A program made the translations under genes and the position numbers. The notes under the pieces are model-generated. The model saw nothing but the letters and a program-made list of their open reading frames with translations. It searched no databases and was not told the origin of the DNA. A stretch of DNA of 64,000 nucleotides from contig NC_091015.1 of assembly GCF_041296385.1 (NCBI RefSeq), positions 90,070,004 through 90,134,003 on the forward strand, in the 5' to 3' direction. Positions 39,557-54,500 of the stretch are shown here, one piece after another (position 1 is the stretch's first letter; every line of letters begins with the position of its first letter). The stretch is from Aphelocoma coerulescens. Taxonomy: Eukaryota > Chordata > Aves > Passeriformes > Corvidae.

Positions 39557-41910
39557 TGTTTCACATTCTCTGAAAGCCTGCAGCCCATAGGAAGGACATG
39601 ATATATGTGTTTCCTCTTCCTAAGACAGTCACAGGCTCTTCTGCAATAGGAGCCAAGTTTCCTTCAGCAACAGCAGCAATTCAGTTCCACATTTTCCCCT
39701 CAGTTTTCTGCATCACAAATTTGCGTGCTGAGGTTTCTTTCTCCCTGGCTTTAACCTCAGTCCCATCTTCACCACCCGCTTTTGGTAGTGTCTGGTGTTT
39801 ATTTAGTGCCAGTTCCCTGTTTTGTACTGTTAACCTGCTGCAGGAACCTGGTTTAGGGCATCACCTTGCATAAAATACAGTTTTTATGCTGCTGAAAGAC
39901 GGATTTAGTGTTGCTATGATTATTGCTTTAAACACAAGAATTCCCAGGAAATTACTACTTTGTTCTTATCTAGCCCTGTTGTGCTTTTTCACAAAGAATA
40001 TGCACTATATGCTTTCAGACTTTTACTAAATGAACATGAATCAGCAAAGCCACATATGCTTTCAGTGCAGCAGAATGTTGTTGACAGTATTTTTATTTTT
40101 TTTTAATCAAAAAAAGGCCCAATCCCAAGTTTTGGCAGGCTCAGAGAGAGAGTTTTTTAAATTACCATTTTGGGGCATCCTGCCATCTTTCTCAGTGTAC
40201 ACTGCCTTCCTGTTTATGCCCTTGACTCCCCCAGAACCAGTGGGGGGGGGCAGGGGGGGAAATTATGCCTAATTTGAAGCCAGCCTATGGAGAAAGGTGC
40301 GAGATTGAAAGTAGTTTTGTGGTAAATACAGATGTCCTGTTTAAAAATAAATAATTTCTCTCAGCAATGCCTTTTTGGCTTGCCGAGCTTCCAGAGAGCG
40401 TTAAGGGCTATGATAAGTTGGCATTGCTGCTGCGGTATCGTAGCAACTCCAACAAATCAAGACTGCGCCCTCAAACAATGAATCATTCATTTAGAAACCA
40501 TATCTTCTCCTTCCCTTACTTGTGAAAGATTTATTCCTTTCAGGAGGAAAATTTATATCCACCATACAGACATAGGCTGCACAATACCTTGTGGAGTGTG
40601 TACAATAGCTTTGGAGGGATTGCTCAGGGCACTGCCTTCTGCTAAGGCAGTCATTTTAAAGAAGTATGAAAAAGGCAGCAGTGGTAGCTGTTTGGGTAGC
40701 TGCCACTCTCCAAAGCTGCTTGCCTTCAACCTCTGCATTTTACCTGTCTTGCTGAAGGGAATTAACATCACATCATTATATCTTTGGGTTTAGCTGTTTC
40801 TCATAAGGTAAGTGAATCACCTAGTGAGCCAGCAGCTGAAAGTAATGATGCTGCCAAGTTACTTACTAATGATCTGCCTCTAACAAGCACCTAAGCTATA
40901 AGCAGGAGGAAAAAAAAGTGATTATTTTCTTACTGGGAAATCCAAGCTGAGCACATTGCTAAGAAACACATCAAAAGAGCCAGCTTAAAACACACTAAGT
41001 CAGATTTCCTAAACTCTCCTAGGCAGCTTTGAAATCTAAAATGTGTGAGAACCACTGTAAGAAGCCCTCTGAATGAGAGGGCTGTGAAGAAGAAAAGTGC
41101 CTTTCCAGGTCTGTGTCCAGTTGCTGAATTAATAACAGCATCAGAGCACAGGCTTTCTTTTTCCTTTGATGTGCAGATTGAAAGAGAGGACTTGGCTTAG
41201 AACACGTGAGCCAGTTTAGTTAAATAGAAATACAGAAGTGAAATGTCTTTCCAGAGTAAGAAGGTCTAGCTCTGGACTTAGGCCCGTCAGAGAAGTAATA
41301 TAGTGAAGTAATTTGATTAAATTAATAAATACAGGCATATGCCATACTTAGGCTTGTTGACAACAAAGTAAGCAATAAAAAAATTGCTGTGGCATCCAGT
41401 GTAATCAAATTTTATTATATTTGTCATGCTAGTTCTTGAATATTAGTTCAGGTTTTTCAGCGTTGACAAATCTCCAGATTCAAAAATTGAAAACATGTGC
41501 TCCAAAGGGTTAAAAGAAACCCAAACCTTTATTTTTTTAAGCTAATCAACAGATATTTTTAGATCAGATGTAGATTTTTTCTTATTGCTCCAGTAATTCT
41601 AAAGCACTAGGGCTGCTGTGCTGCCTTTTTTCTTTAATTTGCGCATGGCAAGTTTTTCAATCATCACTGAAGGATTTGAAATATAAGGTGAAAGAAAACT
41701 TGGCAAAAACATTTCTTCTATGTATGGCTGACACTGTCGATAAAGAAATCCTCATTTCCCCTTTCTCTGCCTCCAGTTTTTTTTCCAGAGCTGTGTGGAA
41801 GAACAATGATGAGTGGGTAGTTTCATTGGCAAGCACTTTCTTTTCTTCATTGGACACAGAGTGCCTGATAGTTCAATTAAAGTACTTTATGTGGAAGGTT
41901 GATACCTGCA

Positions 41911-42500
41911 TGTGCTGGTTTTGGCCAGGATAGAGGTAAATTTTTTCATAGTAACTGGTATGAGGCTGTGTTTTGGGTTTGTGCTGAAAACAGTGTTGAT
42001 AATTCAAGGAAGTTATTGCTGAGCAGTGCTTGCCCAGAGCAAAGGCCTTTTCTGCTCCTTACCCCACCAGCCAGGGGTCTAGTGGTGCACAAGAAGTTGG
42101 GAGGGGACACAGCCAGGACAGCTGACTCCAGCTGACACAAGGGGATGTTCCAGACCATGTGCCATCATGCTCAGCATACAAAGGTCTGAGGCAAGAAGGA
42201 AGAGGGAACATTTGGATGGTGTCATGTGTCTTCCCAAGTTACCTTTATGCATGATGGAGCCCTGCTTTCATGGGGATGGCTGAGCACCTCCTTGCCCATG
42301 GGAAGTGGTGAACGAATTGCTGTTCTGCTTTGCTTGTGTGTGTGTCTTTTGCTTTTGCTAATAAATTGTCTTTATCTCAACCCCTGAATTTTCCCACTTG
42401 ACCTTTCCCATTCTCTCCCATACCACAGTGGAGGGGTGGAGTGATCAAGTGGCTGTGTGGGTTTGCCCCCAGCTGATGGTCTGGGGTCAAATCACAAGCA
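41911..42500 (+). mobile_element. Solo LTR of an avian ERVL-like endogenous retrovirus
   Basis: The block starts TGTGCTGGTTTTGGCCAGGA and ends in CA, with recognisable internal steps of a common avian LTR: 'AACAGTGTTGATAATTCAAG', 'AAGAAGTTGGGAGGGGACAC', 'GTGATGGAGCCCTGCTTTC'-like and 'GTCTTTATCTCAACCC'. About 590 bp. It is in the same orientation as ANKH. A decayed TATA (GCATACAAAGG, about 42174-42184) precedes an AATAAA at 42360-42365 by a spacing that suits an LTR. The flanking five bases are CTGCA on the left and CTGCT on the right, a one-mismatch candidate target-site duplication. No internal viral genes adjoin it on either side, so it is a solo LTR left by recombination. The family name is from memory and should be confirmed. 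Confidence 0.88.
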
Positions 42501-45500
42501 CTGCTCCCTCACCATGTAGAAAACTTTAAACACAGCAACTATTTGTGCTTTGTTTTAACCGTGAAGCAGTGGAGAATTATAATGGCCTCAATCATTCACA
42601 GCTGTCTTAAGGAAGCATCAGGTTATCTGTTGCACGTCACTGTAGAAGAGGATAGTAGACAAGTGGCAGATAAGCTCTTTTGAAAAAGCTCATGGTGATA
42701 CCTTTCAAAGCCATAGTGTCCCAGTTTGGTTTTTTTTAACATGAAGTCTTTTTGTTCCTATTTCAAGTTGAGGGAAATAATATATGCTGAAAAAGTCATG
42801 ATTGGGGCTGAACCTACTTTAAGTCTAGCACTTGGAAAGGACTTCTGATGCACACAAAACTACAAAGATATATCTCTGGTTATAGGATCATCACTGGTAA
42901 GCAACCAAATTTCAGTCAGTGCATTACAGCCCTTAGTTTATTTTCTCTCCTTTCCATCACCAAAAAAGACTGGAAACAGTGTTTTTGGTTATCAAAATGT
43001 CTCAATTAAAACTAAATATGTGCAGCGTTGCTAAGCAAGTATAGAGGAGGCACTCTCTGTGCTGAAAGGTCTGGTCCTTGAGGAGCAAGGAGATTAGAAG
43101 AAAACATTCCTGCAGTATTTGCAAATAAGTCTGTGGTCTGGCTTCCAGTTCCTTAGAGTTACATAGTGTATGTGCATTATTTTCTGTTCACCATCTGGAA
43201 AAAAGTTACTAGCTTTCTAGGGAATTGCTTGTATCCTCACTTTTCTTTGGCAAATAAGGGAGAGAGGTTTGAGAGGTTAACCTCTAGCAGAAAGGTTTTT
43301 AAAGGTAGGACTGTTCACTACGGAAGGAGGCAACCACCTAATTTTCCATTTCAGATCAGCTCAAATTGTTTAGTTGAATTTCAGCCTTAGTTAAACAGAA
43401 CTTCAGAGTAGTGGTTTTAATCACCACTGTCTGGTTTGGCTCGCAAATTCAAAAGTGTTGTTGAAATCCATACTAGAATTGTGAGTTTTTTCTTACATGT
43501 GGATGGATTTTATTTTATTTTTTTAAGTTAATGCCATCCTTTGTCTCCTGGCCACTAGTACGTTACAGTGCCGCCTCTGCAGAGAAGACAAGAAGCACTG
43601 AACTTCTCTAGCCAAAGGCGAAAGCAGTTACTCTCTGTGGAACCCATGTGACTGCTCAGAACATTATATTGTCTTCACTTAGAAGGAGTGAATACTCCTT
43701 TCTCTCTATCAGATACCTTCTAAAGCTGTTTATGCTTTACTTCTCTGGGGAGTAGAATGGCAGGTTTTCATTCATCATCTGCCAAATTGGCCGTATCAGA
43801 ATTTCACGTCTGGCATTTGAAGTCATGACTGCCCTCGTGCCCATGAAAAACTGAAGATACTTTGATGATTAAATGAAATCTTAGTCTTGATGACCTTTTC
43901 CTTGTTAGAAGAGATTGTTTTTTTGGACTATGGCCTCTGGCCTTCAAGTGTAGTATCCGATTTTTCCACTCGTGTGCTGTGAGTACTTAGTCATCAGGAG
44001 GTTCACTGCCAGACAAATCATAGCTCTGCCTTTCCTGTTGTCACTTTTTAGTACCATTCTTTGAACTATTCATGTGCTGATGAGTTTTTCAGCAACAAAT
44101 GCAGGGGAATAAAGCTCATGATTCCTCAGTGAACTGCTCATCACATATACTTCTTCAAAGAACTGAAAAAATGGAAGAGACAGTTTTTAATTACTCAGAA
44201 GAAGTCCAGTTTACTTCTCCTTCCTCCAGACATTTACAGGAAGTTTATCCTCACTTTAGCAGTCATTCGCTCTCAGACATGCAGATGAACACCACTCCCA
44301 AAGGGGCAAAGTGAATAAACTTTGGTTCATTGACTGGTCTGTGGTAGGAAGAACAGAAAACTGTAAGAAACCTTTCCATCTAGGTCTATTTGGCAAGAAA
44401 GAAAAGGGAAAAAAATACATGAGTTGCTATCTTCAGGAATTCAAACCTTCTGCCCTGAAGTATATTAAATTTAGAAAACATATTAGTGTACCACAAAACC
44501 CACAGGACAGATTTCAATTGACTCCACCTAGATTTTGGTGGCAAAACATCCTGGCCACATAAACCAGTGGAGCATTTTGTATGGAAATGTTGGCTTCAGC
44601 AGTTATTACTCACAAGTCAAAACAGAAAGATTTATTCCGTTTTCCATTTCAGTTTTCCTCCGTCTTATAACCTCATGAGAAGAGCTTCCTTCTTTTCAGT
44701 TTATCCAGATGTAAATACTTATAGAAAGTTGAAGGTGAAGAATTCTTTCTGAAGCTTCTTCCTGCTGCATTTTTCACACAGAAGCTTGTTGGAAAAGATT
44801 TGTAGAGTCAGAGAGGATGCTTGGGATTCACCTGTGAAGCATGTGCAGCTGCTGTGGAAAACAAATGCAGCCACTTTTATGGTCAGGCATTTTGGCTAAG
44901 TTTTTCCCAGTATATACATTTTCTTAAAGTAATACTTTAGAGCAGGTAAATGCATTGGAAAGGACTGTGGTCTAATGTGGTGAGGCTCTGTAGCCCTAGA
45001 AGATCAAAAAGTGTAAGGCAAACAAAAGAAAGTCAAGCAAAAGCAAAACAGTAATGAAAGCACGAAGGGGGATGGTGTTATGTAAAAAAAGTCTTTCTTT
45101 CCAGTGGACTGAGGTATCAAACTAATTAGAGTCTTTTTCATTCCTAGCCTAGCTTTTGAGCAAGGCTCAAACCATGTGGAGGCACAGCAGCTGGCTCCTA
45201 TACCTAGCTGGAGTAGGACATCTCATGCCTTTCCCTGTCTTTCTGAGGTTTAAGCAGGTGAAGAAGAACACAGATCCTGTCACACACTTACTAAAGTGAT
45301 CTTCAGACTCTTCACCCTACCAAGTCTAACCACCTTATTAAATGCAAAGTTCTCAAGATGTTTCACGTTAAAAAAAAGCAACAAAAATTCCTTAATCAAA
45401 TTTCTCATTATCTTGACTTGTAGTGCACACACAGTTATCTTCATTGTATCTTTTAATAAATATTCATCTGTTCTCTTTGCACATGTAGTCAAGTAAGACA

Positions 45501-48500
45501 GTGATGCTGATAAAATATTGGTTTAACTGATGCTAAAGGAGATAACTTGGGCATGGCTAATAAAAGCTGAAGCCAGCATGATTAAAAGAAAAAAAAAAGA
45601 AGACGATATTGTAAGCATAACAATATTGAATGGTTCTGTCTGCTTCAATGCAAACGCAGCGTACGCAGAAAGAAGAGCTGGGTGCTGTGGTGGTTGAGAG
45701 CACAGGAAAGTAGGGCTAATGTGGTTGTGACCCATCCCTCCCTTACAAGCTTTTTTGAAAGGCTATGCATTTGTTCTGTTACTTGTTAAAGAGAAAGGGG
45801 GAATGAGGAGGCAAAGAGGAAGCCGTAACCATAGTGTGGGGTGAAAAAACCAGGACTATATAAAAACCCCAACAACCAAACCCAAAACCTGCCTTTACAT
45901 AGCAGATCTGTTGCACACATGTGCCAGGCTTTCAGCAGCACTGAAACATACTGCCTCAGAGGCTGGCCCAGCTGTTTGGTGTTAGCAAACAGCTGGAGAC
46001 CTAAGGGAAAACACCTCTGAGATGTGACCTGGAGAACCTAAGCCAGAGCCCTCTGCCAAAGTTGTTCTTTGGAGCATCCCCTGCAAAAGGAGGTGAGGCC
46101 TCCTTGTTTGAAGTCTGGTTTTGGGGGTGTTTTCTCGCCCTCACGCTGCATGTTGTACTGAAATAGGGGGTGAAATGGGACAAGCAATCCAAACGACATT
46201 AGTACTTGTGATAATAATTTCAAAATAAGATGTAGGCACTCCGTTGTTTTCCAGGCTGTTTCCCTACCTTCAAGTGCACAAGATACATATATTGCTGAAA
46301 GGCATCATGCCACATATCTTTTTGCCCTTGTTACCTTTGGAAGAAAACCAGTTTTCTGTTTCAGTGGTTAGAGACCTGTCTTCTAAACTTCAGCCAGATT
46401 GTATGCCAGCCCTGTTTATACCCATTTGTTCTAAGGCCAGCACTGTCTTCTGAATTAAATGACACTTCTTCCCTGTTTTTTCCATCATGGTTATGTTGAA
46501 ACAGAGCAGCCTCTAAGTCTTCTCTTTGCTATGGAAAACAACCTCTTCTGGTTTCCACTCACTTGATCAGGTTTCTCTGTACCCCTGGATCAACTTAGTA
46601 ACCTTCCACTGAATTGGGGATGCTCTGAAAGCCTCCTTGATCCCGTGGAGAAGAAACGGGAAAAAATATTTCTCAGTCTCTACCAGAAATGCCTCACCAG
46701 TTCTCCAAATGCATTTGCCTTTTTCCATGTCTGCATCACCCTGCCAGTCAGTCATTTGGCAGTGTGTTAGTACACCTAGTCTAACTGAAAAGTTCCTGGC
46801 TCATGCCAGAAATTCTTGTTATTGGTCTCCAGTATTTGGCTTGGCACTTTCAGCTTTTTATTACACAAGTCTCAAGGCTATCTGTGCACGTGGTACTTAC
46901 TAGATTTGCATCCTTAGCATATATAATCTGCATATTCTCAGTGTTTGTGATGTGGTGAATAAAAATTAATGGAAATGCTAAAGAATATCAGCTTGATCTT
47001 CAGCAGCCCCACCAGTAAATTCCTTTGAGGCCTGTGAATCTCCTTTCAGTGTTGCTGATTGCATTTCTCTTTGAGCCAGCCCCGTAAGCATTTCAGAGGT
47101 CCTCTTCTAATCCATGTAATTATTCAGTCTGATGAATCCTCTCCTATGTGATACCATATCAGATGCTGTTACCTAATCAGATTGTACAAACACCAGCATG
47201 ACAAATTAATTAAACCCCCTGAAATTTCATGCACTGCTTCTTTCAAAGGTTTGCAGTGTAGACTGTCTAGCTGTTGTCTGGACCCTGCATAGAGCATACT
47301 GAGTATGGCTTCAGTCCTCAGCTTTGCTTGTGTTCACTGTTGTTGCATTTGCTGAAAATACAGTGGGAAGTATTCTTTTGGTTTGGGGATAATGTTTATT
47401 CCAGTTTGAACCATTTCAAGTTATAATAGGAGGAGGAAAATGTTCTACTTCATTGGCTGTTTTTTAAAGTGTTCATCATTGCTTTCTCTCCTATGTAAAC
47501 ACTGCTTGAAGATTTCCTCTCTTTTTTTTTTGTTTTGTTTTTTGTTTTGTTTTCACTGCTGCAGTATGCAAGTTTGGTTGTTTACTCGATGAGGGCAAAG
47601 TATGTACTGTGGTCAGAATGCACTGGAGTACCAGTGCCAGCAGTACTCCCACAGACCCATGCAAAGGCATCTGCAGCAGATTGGGATTTTTTGTGAGCTG
47701 AAACCAACAGTCCTGCTTCCCACTGACTTGGTAGCATTCCACTATGAGATCCACCATCGCCTTGAAAATAAAATGTGTGTGTACAGCCAAATAGGCTTCT
47801 CAAAAGAACATTTGCAACAGGCTTGCAGCTTTGTTTGTCCCAGCTGACTTCACGGTCTCCTCTGTGGTTACTACTCTTGAAAGAGATGCACAAGTAGAGA
47901 TGTGTGCTCTAGTGGAAAAGAGAAAGATGATAAGTCTCTGAGCCATACCTTGCAACTCTTTTGTGGTCTGAGGTCTTCAAATTCCTTCCTCTCTAAGACT
48001 GATAAGCCTTTTCTCATAGCATCTTTCAAACCTGGCCTCTCCCTCTGTTCCACATCTGCCACCGCAGGCACAACTGCCTGTGCATTTTCTATATGGTTTG
48101 CTGCCTTCCTGCTACCAACAAATTGCTCCTCTCTGTCACAGGCAAGTTTGGTAAACATGCCAAATTCACAGTGCTGAGCACCCCAAAGAATTCACTGATT
48201 TATCACCAAATCAACACACCTTAGTGTCCAAAAATATTTTAAATGTTGTGAAGCATAAGAATTTAAACAGAATATCTCTTCTTGCTCTGACCTGGATTTC
48301 ACTTTCCTCTTTCAAAATCTAATTTATTCCCAACTACTTTGTCCTGATGGAAAACCATGATCTATGGCATGACAGAATGCTGGCACTGAAACAACCAACA
48401 AATGTGTGATATTAACATCAGGTCATTTAGGAGCAGGAGGTTTGGTAATTTGGTCAAGGTCCACTGTAGGCTTGCTTTGCAGTTTATTAGTTTGCTGTAG

Positions 48501-51500
48501 GCAGACAACCCAGCCTGAAATCAGAAAGTTGGAAAGGCCCTGGGCAAGGGCTTCCAGGGTCACAGGGACAGTGGGTCACTCACCAGCCTCTGCACAGGCC
48601 CTCACTGTAGCTGTGGCACTTTGGATTGCTTTATATGTTGCACAGTTGTACGGTACAAAACCTCTTTGAACTCATGGGTGCTTTAAGCTACTTCAGTTCT
48701 CCCAGTCTCTAGAGAAGAACAGTAATCCTAGTCTGAACCAACATTAAATAAACAAGCAGATAAATGTACTTTTTACAATTTTTTCATCATAGCACAATAT
48801 AAATTGTGAAGTACTGCAAATAAACATTGCTCCGAAATGTAAACTTGCATGGAAGATTACAGCACATTTGTGCCCTCAAATATCCAACATAGGACAGAAA
48901 GCAAAGAGTATTACTTGACTGAAACTTCAAGTCTGTTTCACCTAACAGCTGTAAGAGAAACATGTCCAAATTGTACAACACAAGACTTGTGATTTCTGTC
49001 ATGACTACAGATAGCAGGGCTGAGGGTTGTTAGCAACCTTTAGAAGATACTATTTTTGGAATATTAAAAGCAATATTGAATTCGACAAAGCCAAGCTTAG
49101 TTGCACCACTTCATGTAGAACTGTACCATTCCTTCTTTCCATTGCTGGTATAATTTCACCTGTTTTAAGTTTATGAAGCTGGACAAAATGAGAGGGGGAG
49201 TCGTGACACTTGCTGCATCCTTCCATGTCTTCTGGTAATACACCTGGAAGAGCAGAAGCACCCAAAGAAAGCTATTCCACAAGGAAAAAGCACCTTTTGA
49301 TTTGCACTGATTTCAGAGTCTACTGGATCAGGTCCTACCACTTGCATAAAATAGCACTTTAAATACATTTACTTACCATTCTGAAACATGAGTTTGAAAA
49401 AAGCTTATATTATCACAGTACTGCTTGAAGCCCCATCTTAAAAGGGCCTGTGGCTCTCATAAAATTCTAACCAAAAAAATACAATGACCTTTTTCAGAGG
49501 CTTTTCTCTTTATTTTGTACTTTATAGTCCTTCTCTCTTTCCCAGAGGTGTTGGCAGCTGTTCCAATGCTGGCTGCAAGTGTGCTGTCCCAGTGCAGGCA
49601 GCAGGGATGGGCCTGGCTGAGTAATTGCCCTGCTGCTTCCCTTTCCCAAGAACTTAATGCTGACTGCTGCAGTAAGTCAGCAGACTGGAGTGTACCTTTT
49701 GGACCCTCAGCTCCACTGCCAGTTTCAATTAAAGGCAGTCACTCTACCAGGTCTCTGGTTAAGAGGGGTCCTCTGTCACCAAAGTGCCTTGTGCAGGACC
49801 TGGTCTAGGCTGAGTGTTTGCATTGCGAGTCTCGTGACACGAGCACGAGGAGTGTGCCACTTCATCCTGCCACAGCCACCTGGGGGTTAGCAGAAAATGT
49901 TGGTTTTTACTGCTGTTGACGGTACATCCATTAGTGCTGTAAATCTTTGTCCAGAATCTGAGAGCCAGGGGGAACACAGCTGTGCTAGCCCAAACTGCGG
50001 CTCAAGAGCTGATCCCCAAATTGGAGGTGAAATAAATACCAAGACTGAAAGAGGTTCAAACTATTCTTCTTTGTCCTATGTTGTTTGGGTTTCAAGATAA
50101 GCATGCAACAGAGCTTCAGAGCAGAATTGCCTTTTAATTTTACAATGCCAATAATTCAAGGCTCTTTGGTTATAAATCCCCCCAGTTTCATGGAGAAAAG
50201 GCTTAATCCACTAGATACCACTGTGACAAGCATCTGCTTCCTCAAAGGCATCTTTATTAAAATGAATCAAGATAGTCTCTTGGGGGAAAGGCATCACAAA
50301 AGCTCTGTAATAAAAACAAATACTTTATTTTCCTTAAAGTCTTCTGATCAACAGCAGCAGATGTATTACTGACTGAAAAAAAATTATAGTATTTAATTAT
50401 GTAGTTGAATGGGCCTGTCTTTTGTTCAAAGTGAAATAAGTCATATAGCTAACAAAAAAAATTAAATTCTTCAGCTAGATTTGAACTGTATTTGTTTAAG
50501 AGATTGCTGAGTTACAGAATTATTGCATCTCAGTTCCTACTATAAAATAAGGTTTTGGCACTCTTGCCTGGAGTTGAGAAATCAGTCATGCTGTTGCTTA
50601 AATTTGCAGTGATGGCAACAGTTCGGCTCCAGTGTAACCTCAACAAAGGATTTTCTCCAATATCAAACACTCACAAATAGATGTGGAAACATAAAGTCAG
50701 GTCTTCCAAAAAGAGAACACAAAAGTAGTAAGGGAGCTGCCTCATAGACAGTGAAATATGCACAATAATTTCCTCTACTTCTAAGTTTATGAAAATACAG
50801 TCCGTATGTTTAAGGCCATTTGGTCTTACCTGATGGCAGGGTGGGAAGCAAGAGGAGGAAAGTGTAAAGGGCTAAAGTGTCTGACAGTGGGCAGCAGTGA
50901 GAAGCTGTTTCCTGTGATGCCATCTACTGCTCTTTATAAAGTGCATGATGACCTAAAGAAGGCTGAATCAGTTGCTGTTAGATCAACCTGCAAGGGACTA
51001 ACCCCTTGGGGTTTGTAAGCTACCCACCAGCCACAGGCACAGACATACCTGTTCCTGGGCATTGGGCCCCAGAGCTCGCTGGGGTTAAGAGTCCTGCCCT
51101 ACGTTGTCATCACAGTAGAGTCACCAATTTCAGGGAGTTCACTGCCTGCAGTAGATCTGGGGTGATCTGAGAGAAACGCTCTTTTTTTGGATCATCTGAA
51201 CTTCAAGATAGACTATTCAAGAGAGGTGAATTCATGATACCTGCATTCACTTTGCTCTTGTCACAGTCATGTTTTTGACTCTTTGAAACAAGTAATTCCA
51301 AATAGAAAGCTTAGAAAATATGTATGCTGTGCAGCATCACTAAGTAAATACCTGGCATAGAAAGCTATGCTTTTGCAGTTGTACTAGGCTGGTTTTGAAG
51401 ATCCACCTCTTTAGGATCACAATTGCCAAATGACAGTGCTTTGGAGGATCATCCCACAACACTTCTACAGCTCTTAAACTGCAGTTCCTAAGCTAGATCA

Positions 51501-54500
51501 CTTCTTGAATTCCAGCAAACTATAACCTCATTTAAGCTCCATTTATAAATTTTCCTTTGGGACCTGTGACTAGTGTGAGCAAGTTTCTTCTCAGCTGCTC
51601 AGAACAAACATAATAGATTGTCAGCTGGAGCATGACCAAAGGGAGTAGCAGTTAAAACCATCATGTGGCATTATCTCAAAGAAATTTTCATTTTCTTTGC
51701 AAACATACCTTCCAGTTCTTGTTGTAAGGCACAACCAGCATTCACTGCTTCAAAATATTTCAAATGCTTGCTCCCACTACGACTCTACAAGGTCTGTTTC
51801 AGGACCTCACTTCCCTGACGTCAGAAAGGATTTGTTTGTCAAGATCAGCATAGACTAATTTGTTCCTGACCTGCACCTGAAGACTCGGTAGACTTAGTGC
51901 CTTCCTGGCACTAAGAAATGTTCCACCAGTGGCTGTGCATATCCTAATTTCAATTTTTCTACCATGCAAGTAGAAGAGTTCTGTCAGGATCACTGTGTGC
52001 TGTTGGCTTCATTCCCATGTCTGCAGTGTTTGCATTCTGGTATTACACACCACCCCTACAAGAGCTTCAGCATTACATTTACCCTTAGGGTATATGCCAC
52101 TGCACTCCAAGTTGATGGCCTTAGCATCATCACATTTCAGAAGCTGTTGTGAGACCACTTAATGCTTTTGCCTGACTGCCCTGCAAGCCTTGACTAAGCA
52201 AGCCCAACAGCCATATTTTGTCCTTTGGCATTCAAGATTCAGCAAAGGATGAATTGTAATCTGTTGTTCTTGTAGACAGAGAAATGTAGTAAAGTATTCA
52301 CTGGGTAAGACCTATCTTACAGGCCGTGCTACACTATCAAAGCAAGCCAGCTCAATTTTTCAATCCCCATAATGGCAATAGTGTGACACTTAGCTCTCTC
52401 TCCCTGCCTAAGAATCTTGGCAGGATGCCCATCCAAAGCCAATTTTGTATTTTGTATTAGAGCAACTCAGAGATAAATTATAGCTGTTCTGAATTAATGT
52501 TGTACATGCTCTGTACTTCCCTGCTCATCAGCAAGAGGACAAAAAACCTCATGTATGGAGAAGATAGAAAAGAGATTGCATCTCATTTGACTTTGTGGAA
52601 ATAGAGGGGTAAATTACTCAGAAAGCAGAACAAGGCTGGTCTGGGGGCCAGGGGCACAGTAATGGGAGGCTGTTCTCTTGATGAAACCTCAGTACAATGT
52701 AGAATAGTGCTGTGAAAGCATGGTAGATAGTCTATCTTCACTGCATTTCTTACCACTTTTGAAACCCCTGAGTGAAGAGACCCATTATTTAAAACCTTGG
52801 GCAGAGAACCTTTTAGGCAAAATTACCTGTTGCACTATGGTGTACCAGGATCAGGTTCACTTAAGCTTTGAGAACCCTTCAGTGTTTTTCCTGAACTTCA
52901 AAAGTCAGACTCTCATGCCTGTATAAAACTAATGAAAATGAGTTAGTAAGTTTTACCTGTGCAATTCAAGTCAAGGAGTTAGAGCGAGTAGGGTGGTGGA
53001 AAAATGTTCACTGCAATTGAAAGAATCACTTTTAGCAAGAAGGGAATCAGGAACACAAGAATGAGAAAGGATGTCAGTAAAGATAGTTTTAAGCTTGGAG
53101 TTAAGTTTGGTGTAGTCGCAAGACTAAGAGAGAGCTGAATTTGCCAGGGGTGTCCTGGTGGCAATTATTCTGCTGCTGAAGGAGTCTGTAGAAATGCTGT
53201 TAGCAAAACCCAATTTAAGAATTACTGTGACACCATTTGCAGTTCCTCAGTGGAGGAAGGCATCCATAGTATGTCTGGTCACCTCTTTAGCTGGAAGACA
53301 TTTTAAAAAAACCTTTTTTTTAAATTTGTATTTTGTGAACCCAGGGGTAGATGCCTTTGAAATTAGATTAAGCATCAAATTATAACACGTATTTGGCATA
53401 ATCAAGAACACTCACAAATTGACTTGTGACTGCACTGCTGGTTAAGACTCACCCCTGCCAGATATATAGAAATCAAAGTCACAAGACTTGCTATAACTCC
53501 ATGTGTGCTTCCAAGACTCTCTTTCTCTGAGGACAAGACTGCTTAGGTACTGCTTAAGGAATTCTGAGTAGAAGCACTAGCCAAGGATTTGCTGAAGGTA
53601 TAAGGCATTTAACTATTGCCAGGCATTTAAAGATTACTCCAGTGAACCACTGTCTCTGGGGTTTGTGTGTCCCAGTATATTCAGAAAGAGTGCTTTTTTG
53701 TCTCCCTCTGTAAACTTACCTGTTACCAAGAGGTACAGAGGAAGAGTTGGAAGCATTGATACATTTTCCACTTTCTCCCCTTTTCACTGAATCCAGTAAG
53801 GACAGAGCATATCTAGCTTGATTGCATTTCAAATGAACTGGTATTCCACCTTATTTCCTTTGTCACAGAAAGCCATTTATTATAAGAGCAGCAATTTGGC
53901 TCCCAGCTGCCATGAGATAACATAACCAGCAGTAATCAGGTTCTCCCATGACATCCCACTCCCCTAGGTCAGAAGGGTATTTTCAGCCTTGCTTGTGTAG
54001 AAATATTACTGTGCTTCCCCTTGTGAAAGACAGGGTGTTTCAAAGAGAGTTCATGATTTCTAGAGAAACTTCTTTGCTACTTGTGCTCCATGTAGCTGCT
54101 GTCTGGAAAAACCCATGTGCAATAATTTCATTGTGGGTTGACTTGTTGACTTCATGTCACTGGATACTGAGAGAACCAGTCAAGCTATTTTTAAAAGGAA
54201 ATGTTGGCCAATCCTGTCAACAACACCTGCAGGAACCAGGCGAGGAGTCCAAGGTTCTAAAAACTTAGGCTGAGGACAGAGGAGGTTAGATTTTCTGAGG
54301 GAAAATTTTACTTTGGAGAAAGACTACCTGTTCTCCTTTCTGTCTGCCTCCACGTCTTTACCACCTGCTTTCCATTTATTCTAAAGGGATGCATTAGGTT
54401 AAATTCTAGAGGCAGAAATACGGCTTTTGTGAGACTGTCCCTTTCTACAGATACTGAAGTATCAGACAGTTCTGTAATAACTGGAAATACTTCAAAGTGT

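Larger units (their letters stand above)
24321..41910. other. Intron 1 block without recognised gene
   Basis: Contains the CTG and GGA tracts, the CTCF-like motif, T18, a 25/26-bp tandem duplication, a perfect 14-bp palindrome AAAGGGTACCCTTT (27726-27739) and the AT inverted repeat. A hydrophobic minus-strand frame at 26687-27100 is discussed under findings. No gene is supported. Confidence 0.6.

Noticed and set aside
46440..46640. Possible antisense CR1 fragment (GAGCAGCCTCTAAGTCTTCT)
   Set aside because: Only one short string resembles CR1; the flanking order of motifs does not follow the element.
42501..49000. Internal retroviral genes or a second LTR next to the solo LTR
   Set aside because: No gag/pol-like translation and no second copy of the LTR motifs were seen on either side, so a complete provirus is not supported.
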